A DNA stretch of 64,000 nt, from NCBI GenBank assembly GCA_030374765.1, contig JARGXX010000028.1, forward strand, positions 682,001 through 746,000. Reading direction: 5' to 3'. The translations under genes and the position numbers were made by a program. Source of the DNA: Agarophyton chilense. Its lineage: Eukaryota; Rhodophyta; Florideophyceae; Gracilariales; Gracilariaceae. The notes beneath the pieces are model-generated. The model saw only the letters and a list, made by a program, of their open reading frames with translations, did not search any database and had not been told where the DNA came from. This document shows, one piece after another, positions 22,212-32,845 of this stretch (position 1 is its first letter; every line of letters starts with the position of its first letter).

Positions 22212-24242
22212 ATGACGCCGCCTACCCGTGGTTCCAGGACTAGATCGAACCGTCAAGCGGATTCAGTGCCCCCGGCCTCGCCTAGGCCGAGGAGCTCAAT
22301 TCCCGAAGGTGGGAACGATTCCGGTATCGATCCGGACACTCGGAGAGCACCCTCAGTGGTTTCAGGTCCTCGAGAGGTCGTGGCTGTGGGCCCAGCTCCA
22401 GTGGTGGAGACCCCCTCAGCAGCACCCCGAAGTGGGGCCAACCCTGAATTACAGCGCCTGGAGACTCGAATCGATATCGCCAACGCGGCTCACATCGAGC
22501 TCCTTCAGGAGGTTACTACCCTCCGCCTCAAGGTGGAGGACGCCCAGGTGCGGGGAGTCGCCGATGACCTTCGTACCCTGAGGAGGGATGTGAACTCCCT
22601 TTTGGAAAGCTTTGGTACCCCTGGGGTCTTTATCCAGGAGTACCGGAGCCTCGTGGAGGAACACCGCGTGCAAGCAGAACGCTTCCGAGCTCGGCTGGAC
22701 ACCCTCGAGGCCATTATCCGTATGGACGGAGACACAGAAGCCTCGAAGGATAAACCCGACGTTTCGGAAGACGAAGAACACCGCTCCGCTAAACGGGACC
22801 GCCGCAAGTCCAAGAAGAGGGTTCACCTCCAAGAGGATTTATCGGATTCCGATCCCAATCGCTCGTCATCGAGTTCGTCCTCCGAATCTTCGGATAGTGA
22901 AGATGAACGCCGGTCATCCCGGGCGACTCGGTCGAATGCTACTTACACCTCTCAAGGGGCAATCCGTACCCGGAAGAAGGGTAGGAAACACCTTGGATTA
23001 AGGGAGCTGAAGCCGACGAATCCTCTCTATCGGAAGCTGCTATCGTACCGCTATTACCGGTTGGATAACCCTTCGGGAGATCGAACATCCCGCGGAACGG
23101 GTAAGGTCAAGGACTACATCAAAAGGCTGAGCATCACCCTACAGAAGAGGGAGTTCACAGGAACAGACCCAATTCTGGTGCTCGATTTCCTTGCGAGGTT
23201 CGTCCAGGAGGCTGACATCCTCGGTATGAGTGAAGTGCAAGCGTATCTTGCATTACCCTATTTCTTAAAGGGGACGGCTGAAGACCAGTTCAACTCCGTC
23301 CTTGGATCATCCCGAGCCTCGGAAGGGGGAGTAACGTGTTGGCCCGAAGCGGTGCAGTACCTCTTGAGGTCATACGCTACTGGAAATGCGATTCAGGAAG
23401 CAATCCTTGCATTAAGGGATACGCGGCAGAAGCAGATGGAAACCGAAACGGTGTATTCAACTCGCTTGAATAAAGCGTTTCACCGATGCGAGAATGTATT
23501 CCCCGCCTACGAGAGATGCTCCATGTTTGTAGATGGTTTGGACCCCTCGATAAGGGCATTGGTTGCCCGACATCGGGAAGAGAAGCGCAAGCTGACCTAC
23601 TTGGAACTGGTTCAGTACGCCCAGGCTGAGGGGGATACTCTCCGTGCCCGGCAGAACCGAAAGAGTCGGCCGACACGTGCACTCCTCGCCGATGGAGGTA
23701 ACTCGTCTTTGTCACTCGCAGGGGGCCCGGCCCCTGTGGGGGTCAATGATAACATTCACTTCATGGGAAGTAACCCCGAATCTATGGGTACGTCTGAGTT
23801 GCCGTCGACATCCGCTCCGACTACGGATGAAGACCCTGCGCTCTATACCCACGGACGGAGGGTGCCAGCTGCATCGCTACCTTTTGCGAATACCGCTGCT
23901 CGGTTCTTTCGCCCCGGATGGAGGGATACAGCACCACGTCGCGTGGATTCACGTCCACAACCGAACCCGGCAGAGCTGATTTGCTATTTGTGTTACCTCC
24001 GTGGTCACAAAGCACCAGACTGCACATTTCCCCTGCGGGAGGGTTCACGAATTATCGCTCAGTACGAGGCTCTGACCCCTGAGGAGAAAGCTCGAGTCCC
24101 GAGTAGGTCCTATGAGGAACAAAGGATACTCCGAGCTCACCTTGCTGACAGGGATACAGAACTTGTACCCGCGAACGGGGAACAACCGGTCCCCTTCGAG
24201 GCAGCTGCACCGAATTCGGTGGGGTCCGCTTCGAAAAACTAA
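22212..24242 (+). CDS. Gag of gypsy element
   Basis: The open frame extends upstream without an ATG; the first ATG is at 22212 (MTPPTRGSRTRSN), giving 676 residues. Order: a basic and Pro-rich N-terminus; a predicted helical/coiled-coil segment around residues 75-175; an acidic then Ser-rich linker (SSSSSSESSDSEDE); the Gag capsid region typical of Ty3 elements (from about KVKDYIKRLSITLQ to LVQYAQAEGDTLRAR); and one CCHC knuckle, CYLCYLRGHKAPDC, near residue 590. It forms the particle shell and binds RNA. It ends at TAA 24240-24242, where the pol frame is -1. Confidence 0.93.
   Translation: MTPPTRGSRTRSNRQADSVPPASPRPRSSIPEGGNDSGIDPDTRRAPSVVSGPREVVAVGPAPVVETPSAAPRSGANPELQRLETRIDIANAAHIELLQEVTTLRLKVEDAQVRGVADDLRTLRRDVNSLLESFGTPGVFIQEYRSLVEEHRVQAERFRARLDTLEAIIRMDGDTEASKDKPDVSEDEEHRSAKRDRRKSKKRVHLQEDLSDSDPNRSSSSSSSESSDSEDERRSSRATRSNATYTSQGAIRTRKKGRKHLGLRELKPTNPLYRKLLSYRYYRLDNPSGDRTSRGTGKVKDYIKRLSITLQKREFTGTDPILVLDFLARFVQEADILGMSEVQAYLALPYFLKGTAEDQFNSVLGSSRASEGGVTCWPEAVQYLLRSYATGNAIQEAILALRDTRQKQMETETVYSTRLNKAFHRCENVFPAYERCSMFVDGLDPSIRALVARHREEKRKLTYLELVQYAQAEGDTLRARQNRKSRPTRALLADGGNSSLSLAGGPAPVGVNDNIHFMGSNPESMGTSELPSTSAPTTDEDPALYTHGRRVPAASLPFANTAARFFRPGWRDTAPRRVDSRPQPNPAELICYLCYLRGHKAPDCTFPLREGSRIIAQYEALTPEEKARVPSRSYEEQRILRAHLADRDTELVPANGEQPVPFEAAAPNSVGSASKN
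24231..24242 (+). other. candidate -1 frameshift site, gag to pol
   Basis: The Gag frame ends TCG AAA AAC TAA. The pol frame is -1 and open across this point (GAA AAA CTA AAC TTG). The A-rich stretch directly before the Gag stop would suit slippage, but GAAAAAC is not a perfect XXXYYYZ heptamer. Confidence 0.45.
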
Positions 24243-27200
24243 ACTTGGGAGTCTCCCCTGCGGGAGGGGCGTCTTCTAAGCCAGAGTTGAAGACGCCCGA
24301 GGCGCTCCAGCTTCGCTCCCCAGCTGTGACTATCCTTTCAAGGAGAACGGCTGACACCGACGTTAACTCGGGATACTTTAGTGTCCTCCGTCGCCCGTGG
24401 ATGCGGTCCCGTAATCTCCGTATTCCGGATCGAGTTATGGTAATGGCCAAGCGGAATTATAAAGTATTCGCCGACTTGGGCCTGTCCAACCAGTTTATGG
24501 TTCGTCAAATATCTGTCCTGGATACAGGAGCCGCTCCTAACTTAATTCATGTTGAATTGTTACCCCCGCTGCTCCGGGTTCAAGTTCGTACCGGTCGACG
24601 TTTGGATATCGCCGATGCGAACAACAACCCGCTACGGACACTGGGTACAATTTCCCTCATGGTGAGGTTAGGCTCCAATCTCGTTCAGCTAGAGTTTATT
24701 GTATGCAAGTCACTTGCAGCACCAGTCATACTGGGTTGTGACTTTTGCGACCGCTTCGTGGAAGCCATCCGTCCTCGGAATAGAACTGTGGAACTCGAAG
24801 ACGGGTCTACGATCCCAATCGTTCGTAAACCCTTACAGGGAGCAGCGCGAACACGCGTTCCTCTCCCTGTCGCGCAGGAATCTGTGAAGAAGGACCCGGT
24901 GTCTACACCGGTAAATGTTGCGAAGTCAGTGGCTATCCCGCCAGAAACCCAGGTTTGGGTCACAGTGGTTACCAAGAAAATTGGTGTGCATGTGGTACAA
25001 CCGAACCTGTCTCTGTATACGCGGCGTCAACTCGCCCTTGCGAATGTGGTTGTCTCCGTGGAACCGGATAAACCTTTCAAGGTTTTGGTAGCCAACTTTG
25101 GAAAGACAACGCAGCATTTGGTCAAACACCAGATCCTGGGTTCTGTTCTTCCACACCCGCATGCGGTCGTACCTACAAAGATCTCTATCGCAGAGGTCCT
25201 TGGTGTGGCGGACCCTAAGGAGGGGAAGGACACTGCCGAAATCGCGGAAGACGGTGAGCATACGACTGCAGCTACACACGCTGAACACTTTAAACCTCAG
25301 AAGGTTACGGCTCCTATCACAGGAGCAGACCAAACGGATCCTGTTCAGGAATTGGAGAAATGGGATCTCAACCATGTACCCGCATCTCATCGGGAGAAGC
25401 TGAGGCACATGCTTCGTTAATTTACCCCCATGTGAGATGGTTCCCTTGGAACTATTGGGATTACAGAACACCGCATCGACTTGTTACCGAACACTCGGCC
25501 TATTGCCCAACACCCTTACAGGGCTGGACCGAAAGCTCGGGAAGAGGAGAAATCTCAGGTGGAGAAGATGCTTAAAGCGGGCGTAATTGAACCTGCCCAG
25601 TCCGCTTGGGCCTCACCAGTGGTGTTAGTTCCGAAACCGGATGGATCGTGGCGTTTTTGCATCGATTACAGACGCCTGAACGAGGTAACCATTAAGGATG
25701 TGTACCCGATCCCTCTGATGGACGAATACATCGACTCCCTTGGGAGCGCTACTGTTTTCTCTACCCCCGACGCCAATTCGGGCTACTGGCAAGTCCCTAT
25801 TAGGGAAAAAGATCGAGACAAAACGGCTTTCGTGTGTCACCAAGGACTTTTCCGATTCCGGAGGATGCCTTTTGGGTTGACAAACGCCCCCGCAACGTTT
25901 CAACGGGCGATAGACATTCTGTTGGCTCCCTTCAAGTGGAGAACGTGTCTAGTGTATTTAGACGACATTATTGTCTTCTCCAACAACCTGGATGACCACC
26001 TCGAACACGTCAGGGACGTAATGAAGATACTCCGCGACGAGGGAATCACCTTGAAACTCAAGAAGTGCGAGTTTTTCACCGATTCGGTTAATTATCTGGG
26101 TCATATCATCCGTCCCGGACAGCTTTCAATCGACGAAGTACGAGTGAAATCCTTGAAGGAAGCAAAACACCCGAAAACTCAAACGGAGTTGCGATCCTTC
26201 TTAGGTCTGTGTAACGTGTATCGCCGATTCGTTCCGAACTTTGCGGATATTTCCACCCCCCTCCACAGGCTCCTGACGAAGGGACAACCAGTTGAACTGG
26301 AACCTCTTGGCGACGCGGAAGCGTCTGCCTTCACGGCACTGGTGAATGCCGTAACATCACCGCCAATCTTGGCTCTACCCAATCCTGGGCTCCCTTACGA
26401 AGTGGACACCGATACTAGTGCAAACCAAGTAGGGTGTGCACTGTTCCAATCCTCTGAGGATGGTGAACGTCACCCTATTGGGTACTGGTCACGTTCCCTG
26501 AATGTCCATGAAAAAAACTACTCGGTCTCCGAGAAAGAATGCTTAGCCGTTGTGTGGGCCTTAGCTACACTTCGCCCCTATCTGATGGGTACTCGTTTCA
26601 AAGTCCATACGGACCACGCATGCTTGCGTTGGCTCCTGAAGATCTCCGAACCCTCGGGCCGCCTTATGCGCTGGCGTCTCCGACTGTCGGAATTCGACTT
26701 TGAGATCCTGTACAAGAAAGGGAAGCTGAACACTCAGGCTGATGCACTATCCCGCTTGGGAACCACAGCGGAAACGGAACCCTGCGAGGACGATGACATC
26801 CCATGTTTTATGGTATCGGACTTTGAGGGAGGAGCTCAACCGCTGACGGATGATGTTTGTGACGATATACTCGTCAACGAGAGTCTGGATTCGGCGACCG
26901 GCTCTTTTATACCTATCTCTCCAGAGGAGATGATACGCGAGCAACAGCTCGACCCATTCTGTACACGGATTCGGGCTCGCCTCAACGGAGGATTTCAGTT
27001 ACCTTTCGAGGACGACGATCAGGGTTACCTAATCAGGACCGTGGGACCTCGCCCGAGGATAGTGGTGCCGCACACCCTAGAACAGAGGGTATTACACCTC
27101 ACTCACTATGTGAAGGTTGGCGCCCACCCCGGGGGAAGAAAACTGTACCTCACGTTGAGAAGGGACTTTTACTGGCCGGCAATGGCATTCGATTGTTACG

Positions 27201-28777
27201 CCGTCAGACGGGCCTGTGCCAATTGCGCCAAGAATGACGTCAAACTTCGGAAGCACTCTAAGAAGTTGACGCTGTTCCCGGCACGGGCTCCACTCGAATT
27301 CGTGGCCATAGACATCCTAGGGGAGTTTATCAGGACGCCCCGAGGTCATCGGTATCTGCTTGTCATTTCTGACAGATTCTCTAAGCTAACGAGAACTGTG
27401 CCGCTGAAGCGGATCACCGCCGCTACCGTCGCGCAAGCGTTCGTGACCCATTGGGTGGTCGTATATGGACCGCCGGTGCAGTTGCTATCCAACAACGGAG
27501 GACAATTCCCATCAAAGTTCTTTCAGGATGTATGTCGAATCCTTGATGTAAGGAATTTATTTGTTACTACGTATCACCCTCACGGGAATGGCCAGGTGGA
27601 GAGGTTTAACCGCACGATACTCAACGCTTTGAGATCGTATGTTGCGGATCACCCCAAAAATTGGGACTTGTACACAGAAGCTATCACGTATGCATACAAC
27701 ACCCAGGTACATCGGGTTACATCGTTATCCCCATTCGAACTGGTACTGTCGAAGACACCGCCGCCGGTCGCCATTGAGGCTCAATCGACGCTGTCAACGT
27801 ACCCGTCACCGGGATTGTACCGAGAAGCCTGGAAGGAGTGGCTTACGGAGATGGTGCCGATAGCCCGGAAAGCAATGGACAAAGCTCAACGCGCCTACAA
27901 GAAGGACTTTGACAATCGGGTTCGCAAACCTCTACCTCAGGTGGAGCCCGACGACTTCGTCTTCCTTCGAAAGGAATACTACAATCCTGAAAAGGAACGT
28001 AGGCACAAGATTTCGCCAATTGTGGACGGACCCTATCGTGTGGTTTCTGTAGAACCGGACACGGTGGTATTGGATATCGCTAACCGCCACGAACGGATCT
28101 CCAGGGACCGCATCACACGAGCGCCCAACCCAAATGTGGAAGTGGTGTCGGCACCAACGCCCTCCACAGGGGATGATTCAACGGAAGTTAACCCGTCAGG
28201 CGGAGATTCGAACACCCGCCCCGTTATACTTCCGCACCCGGAACGTGGTGTAACCGACCTACCGGAAACTTCGGATACTCCCGAAACTGGGCCCGCTCCC
28301 TCAAGGGCCCAGTCAACGAACTCTTACAGAGTTACTCCCCCACCGGAGGTAATCAAGCCTCCTGGCTCTCCGCCTAAGGAGGGGGAGGAGGACTTAGTTC
28401 CTTCGCAGGACGATGTTTCGGCGTCAGCCAGTCGCCCTAACAGGGTATCTAGTTCTCACAGTGAGACGGCGAGCCCGACCGAGCCGGCGACAGAGAAGTC
28501 ACAACCCCAGCGTATGGGTAGCGACATCACCGCCGACCCAGCCGAGCACGACGTCAGAAAAGATGACGAAACCCTGCCTAGGGAGAGTCGTGTGGAGAAC
28601 TCCGCACCCGGAACGCCTATAGAGCCGACGATCACCCGCCGCCGCCGAAGAGACACTGAGGTGTCGCACACTCAAACCCCGCTTTCTCGGGAACGAGCTG
28701 TGTCAGTTGACCCGCACGGGGAAGATCTCGACGACGAGGTTGACCTAATTTGGCTCTCCGTTATGGAATGGGAATAG
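24233..28777 (+). pseudogene. Pol of gypsy element, two nonsense codons
   Basis: The frame runs from the gag overlap to TAG at 28775. It is broken by TAA at 25418 and TGA at 25433, 15 bases apart, in a conserved stretch just before RT; both are one transition away from Gln and Trp codons. Domains: aspartic protease VLDTGAAPNL near 24519; RT with TPDANSGYWQ and LVYLDDIIVFS near 25955; RNase H VDTDTSANQVG near 26404; HHCC integrase zinc finger near 27090-27240 (ending CANCAKND); integrase core with AIDILGEF, LLSNNGGQF and GNGQVERFN. The second catalytic Asp is Asn, which should kill strand transfer. A Pro/Ser-rich tail follows after about 28100. The copy is defective but young. Confidence 0.93.
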
Positions 28778-28941
28778 GAACTCCTATGGAGACACTGGAA
28801 CCCTCAGGAATGGGAAAGAAATGAGTGAGACCCGTCGGGGACAGCTCAGGAGAGTGCTAGCGCCTGCCTAAAGCGCCACCTCATATCCGTTTGCGGAGTG
28901 GCAACCGGCGCCCGCGCATTTATGTGGCCCATGTCGAATGG

Positions 28942-29024
28942 CACCGAGCCATTCAAAAGGCTCTGACGACCAACTGCCGCGCAACCCGCCTCACCGAGCC
29001 AATCAAAAGGCTCTGACGACCAAC
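28942..29024. repeat. two 33-bp direct repeats, period 50
   Basis: CACCGAGCC followed by TCAAAAGGCTCTGACG occurs at 28942-28974 and 28992-29024 with about one mismatch. It lies in the spacer between pol and the chromodomain ORF. Confidence 0.7.
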
Positions 29025-29359
29025 CGTCGCACGGCGTGTTGCACCAGAGCAACCTTCGTCCCCGTAGCTCGGGTTGACGTTGAAGTCTTACCCCCCTGAG
29101 ATTGGAGACGCTACCGCGTCGCGGTTTCTCAACCGTCACAATATCTAAGAACACAATTGTTATCGGGAAGATCTCAGCTTTAAGAAGAATCCAAAACTGG
29201 GCCGTTTTGACTCCGTAGACGGAAGTTACAACGTAGCCCACAGGCCACTCGGCGCCGTTTGGACGAAGTGCTGAGACCCGCGCGCAACACGGAAAAGAAC
29301 CCACCAGGGTCTGTCTAGACCCTACGTTGACACCCTCAAGGAAACTAGAGCGTTCCAAG

Positions 29360-29599
29360 ATGGAAGAGAAGCCCGAACAGGGAAAAGTGTACCCGCAGGA
29401 ATTCGTTATCGATCGCATCGTGCGTCACATCTACACCCCCGAGGGAGAAGTCCGCTACCAAGTCCGATGGTACGGATTCTTGCCTGATGAGGATACAGTG
29501 GAACCCATTGAGCACCTTCCGAGGTCTAAGGTTTTATCCTATCACCGACGCGCTCGGGTAACCTTTCCTCCAAGTATGGATCGTGCCCAAGTCGGGTAA
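29360..29599 (+). CDS. chromodomain ORF of gypsy element
   Basis: The 79-residue ORF starts at the first ATG (MEEKPEQGKVYPQEF). It holds a good chromodomain core: FVIDRIVRHIY, then VRYQVRWYGF and an acidic DEDTVEP segment with a terminal helix. The aromatic positions are Phe/Tyr and Trp-Tyr. In chromoviruses this domain is fused to the integrase end and steers integration to marked chromatin. Here it is in the same phase as pol but separated by about 580 bp with several stops, so it is either a separate product, joined by splicing, or a decayed fusion. Which of these holds cannot be told from sequence alone. Confidence 0.75.
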   Translation: MEEKPEQGKVYPQEFVIDRIVRHIYTPEGEVRYQVRWYGFLPDEDTVEPIEHLPRSKVLSYHRRARVTFPPSMDRAQVG

Positions 29600-29772
29600 G
29601 CCACCACGGGAACTGGTGTGGATGGGACCTCGAAGTGAGGAAGATGTTGGACCTCTGAAGAGGAATTGAGGAGAGTATCCCGAAGAACACGTATTGAGAG
29701 GGAAGGTCTACTGGCCCTCGGCCTAGCGCCGGCAACCGGGGAACACAACACCGGTTATCGGGACATTTTATA

Positions 29773-29933
29773 ATGAAAAAGGAAAAGAAGACCCACGAAG
29801 TGGAGAAGAAGATTAAGAAGAAGATTGGACCCTAGGAAGGGAAGAAGTCGAAGACGAAGATGAAGAAGATCCTAAGAAGGAAGAAGATGAAGTAGAAGTT
29901 AAGATCCTAGGAAGGAAGAAGAAAAGAAGTTAT
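29773..29933 (+). repeat. internal purine-rich tract
   Basis: About 160 bp is nearly all A and G, with repeated GAAGAAG and CCTAGGAAGG units. It lies between the chromodomain ORF and the end of the antisense ORF. It could act as an extra plus-strand priming site or, on the other strand, as a pyrimidine tract. No coding meaning is seen. Confidence 0.7.
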
Positions 29934-29996
29934 GCAAATATCAGAAGTTTACTATTGTCGCCAAGCTATGGACTCTATAATTGCCCGAAGGCGGAA

Positions 29997-31853
29997 CTAC
30001 GGAAAGCCCGAGGAGGGACCCGCCCCACCGTTGGGATTCTGACCCTGATGGTACGCCCAGGCGAAAGCCAATATCTGGCTCACATCCGTCATACCCGGGG
30101 GAATCGGAATACCTGCGCTCACGAGGCCTTGTCGCACACTATCCGCTTGCGGAGTGGCAACCGGCGCCTGCGCAAGGGTGTTCACACCCCACCCGGGGGG
30201 AGCAGATGGACCGCCACCGGATGCATTCGCCGCCGCAGCTGAGGTCGTTCCCACTGGTTGGAAGGGTGCAGATGGCTCCACAGGGAGTATTCCACTAGGA
30301 GCTGGCACGTCGTTATCCAACGCTGGATCGTCCAGGTCTACTGGAGGCTCGTACTCGTACTCGTCGGTATAAATGAACCCCGTCGGGTGTCCTACCGGCA
30401 TCGGTCGAGGCGAATCAATCAGCGCCCGTGCTTGCGCCGCGCTGATGCGAACCCCTTCGAAGGGATTGTAATAGACCCAGTTACCGGAGCCCGGATCGTA
30501 CCGGCCAGGAGACTTGTCTCGCGCGGATCCTTCCCCTGCGGGCTGATTTTCCACTGGAACTCGATCCCATTGGGTGTTGTCGATCACGTCCAAGTTTGGA
30601 TACAGGTCCTGCACGTTGCTGGCCGAACCCAACGCTGGGACAAGGTCGATCTGACGCATGATGGTCCGTAGCATCGGAGGAATATACCAGATACGGAAAT
30701 GGTCATGAGCATCCCAGAGGAGGTGCGCCGCTACGCGGGCTGCCCACTCGGCTGCAACGAGGGCCCAGTATCCCTAGTTCGGGTCGTGCATCAAACGAGA
30801 CCCGATATAGTAGATACATGGGGGCAGTTCAGCAAAGCACCCTCGGGGGACCTTGACCTTACTCCACCAAGCTGGAAGGGGCACGAATCGCCCAACCTTC
30901 GCCGTGTTACGGATACGCTCCAGTTCCACGTGAGGATACGGGACAAGGAACCCGAAACGGGAGCGCGAGCGGCGCTCGAAGCGCACGCGTCGATCGAACC
31001 CATACTGGGTAAACTGCCGCTGAAGGTACCTGAATTCAGCCCGAAGGATGGGACGACTCCATTGGAGCATATCTTCTCAGAGAGGAAAACCCGGTCCGCG
31101 GAACTCGGCTTCGGGAAAGGCTGCCAGGTTATCCCCGTAGGAGACCTCACCGTACGTGCGGTAATAGGCGACATCGAACCCGTACTCCGGGGGAACCAGA
31201 TGGTCAAAGCGTGTTCTCTCCAATCGCTGGTAGGCCAGAGCCGCCATCGCTGCGCGCGCCTTGTCCAGGGACTCCCCGCGACTGCGGTATAGATACTGAG
31301 GCTCTATGGCTACCCGCGCCCTCCAATCGGGAGAACGTACAACCTCAACAGGTAGGCCACCCGGCAATAAGCCGTCCTCCACGTAGGAGTCGATGAGCTC
31401 ATCGTCGCGAACCGCTGTCGGATGGAACCACGGAGCGCGGGAATATATCACCGGATCGGTAAGGGGACTCCACCTTCGAAAGGATTCGTTTGAGATCCAA
31501 CCTCTGGAGTTTGCTACCAAGGGCATCGCATGAGCGGAGTTCCACGCCACCGCGGTGATGTCCAAATCCTCCTGAGGATTTCGGTTGCCCGCCGAGGCAG
31601 AAGGTTCGGTACCTGACGGAGCCGCATCCAAACCGGAGAAATATCCACCCTGCTGGGGAGCTTCGTTGTCCGCCGGTGCGGAGGCCAATGGCTCCGAGAG
31701 TGGGTTGATGACGTATGGGTTCATTCCCTTGAGAGGGCTAGTCGAAACCGCTGCTGCGAGAAGTTGCTTATCGCCGAAAGTCGGAGGAGTAGAAGAAAGT
31801 TGTACCGATGTGCCGGTTTTGTGGCGATCCTCAGAAGTGGTGAAGGACCCCAT
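29997..31853 (-). pseudogene. antisense ORF inside gypsy element, two in-frame stops
   Basis: A single minus-strand frame of about 619 codons starts at ATG 31853 (MGSFTTSEDRHK) and ends at TAG 29997. Only two stops interrupt it: TGA at 31077 and TAG at 30774, each one C-to-T change away from CGA and CAG. The N-terminal 100 residues are Ser/Pro-rich and disorder-like. A middle domain has many aromatic and Arg residues (WRARVAIEPQYLYRSRGES, FVPLPAWWSK). The C-terminus is Pro/Ala/Gly-rich. No enzyme motif is recognised. Some plant gypsy groups (Grande, RIRE2 type) also carry an antisense ORF between pol and 3' LTR; kinship is not claimed. It has no ties to Env-like signals: no signal peptide or membrane segment is seen. 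Confidence 0.7.
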
Positions 31854-31918
31854 TGGGAGAAGTATGTATAGTGATCGGAAAGCTATACACCCGCGGCTCG
31901 TAATGTTCTTCCTCGTCT

Positions 31919-31932
31919 TAAGGAGTGGGAGA
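31919..31932 (+). other. polypurine tract of gypsy element
   Basis: TAAGGAGTGGGAGA directly precedes the 3' LTR, the expected place for plus-strand priming. Confidence 0.7.
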
Positions 31933-32845
31933 TGTAGAGCAACGCCCAGTTAGGGGATACTTGAAGATGCAACTCATAGAATGAGGATTGAACCCTCCGA
32001 GGGTTATGATTATGATCCCCTCTAAGGTGTGCTGAGGTGGCACTGTTTTCCGGTTATATTTCGCCTATAAGGGAAAATTCGGATGGCCCATGGTTGGATT
32101 GGCCCCGTGATACACGTGGCTTAATTTTGGCACCGAATTTCAGATATTTGTAGAACGTTGGACTTTTGGGCCCTGGCAGTGGGATCTCCACGTGTATGGC
32201 CCTGAGCATGTGTGCACTACTGTAGAGTTTAGTTAGTGGGCCCTACTTAGGGAGGCGAGATCTGACAGTCCGAGCTCAGAGTAAATGACAACCAAAGTTG
32301 GTCTTCGATACCTTTAGAGGTTCTTCGTCGCCATCGTTTCGGCCTTACAACCCGGAACGGGCTCTGGTTAGCAACGCCTGCGTAGGGACACGACTCCACT
32401 TGGAGAGTGCCCACGTTTGGGTTCCGTGCAACCACCCCCTTGGGACCGCTCAGACGACCTGCTTGCACGATACCCCGTGGGGGTTCTGCTTACTTGTTGC
32501 GTGCTTTTTGTGTTTCCTTTCGAGGACAGGTTTTCGCCCCTGTATTGGGTTTCTTTTGTTGTTTCGCCCCTTTTCTGGTTCTCGGGTCCGGTGCCTGTTA
32601 GTGCCCGACCCTCGCCCCGTTTTTCCTCTTCGCCGGATTTTCCCCCATTCTTTGGGATACCCATACCCATTCCCGATCCAACGGTTTCTACCCCTCACCT
32701 CCGTCGGTACTGCCGGAATCCCCCGTGGGAGTTACACCCCACACTACGGGTGGAACGGAGGGCTCTGTCTCTGAGTCTGCCTCCCCCAGGGAGCAAGGCT
32801 TCGAACACCTTGAGAGCACTTCCCGTCGCCGGGTTTTGCTCCACA
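31933..32845 (+). repeat. 3' LTR of gypsy element
   Basis: It is 913 bp, the same ends and nearly the same sequence as 21072-21984, followed by the CAGAT duplication at 32846-32850. Confidence 0.95.

Larger units (their letters stand above)
21072..32845 (+). mobile_element. Ty3/gypsy chromovirus-like element, full length, insertion 2
   Basis: Two 913-bp LTRs (21072-21984 and 31933-32845) differ by about seven substitutions by eye (under 1%), so insertion is recent. The target-site duplication CAGAT is perfect (21067-21071 and 32846-32850). Primer-site candidate TGGTCTCCCGACTTAG at 21987; purine-rich tract at 31919-31932. It encodes Gag, Pol (protease, RT, RNase H, integrase), a chromodomain ORF and a long antisense ORF. 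It is inserted in the integrase C-terminal coding region of the copia element. Confidence 0.97.

Noticed and set aside
28846..29418. 190-codon minus-strand open frame opposite the chromodomain region
   Set aside because: Different phase from the antisense ORF, no ATG at its start, no domain; likely a chance frame apart from the 34-bp duplicate.
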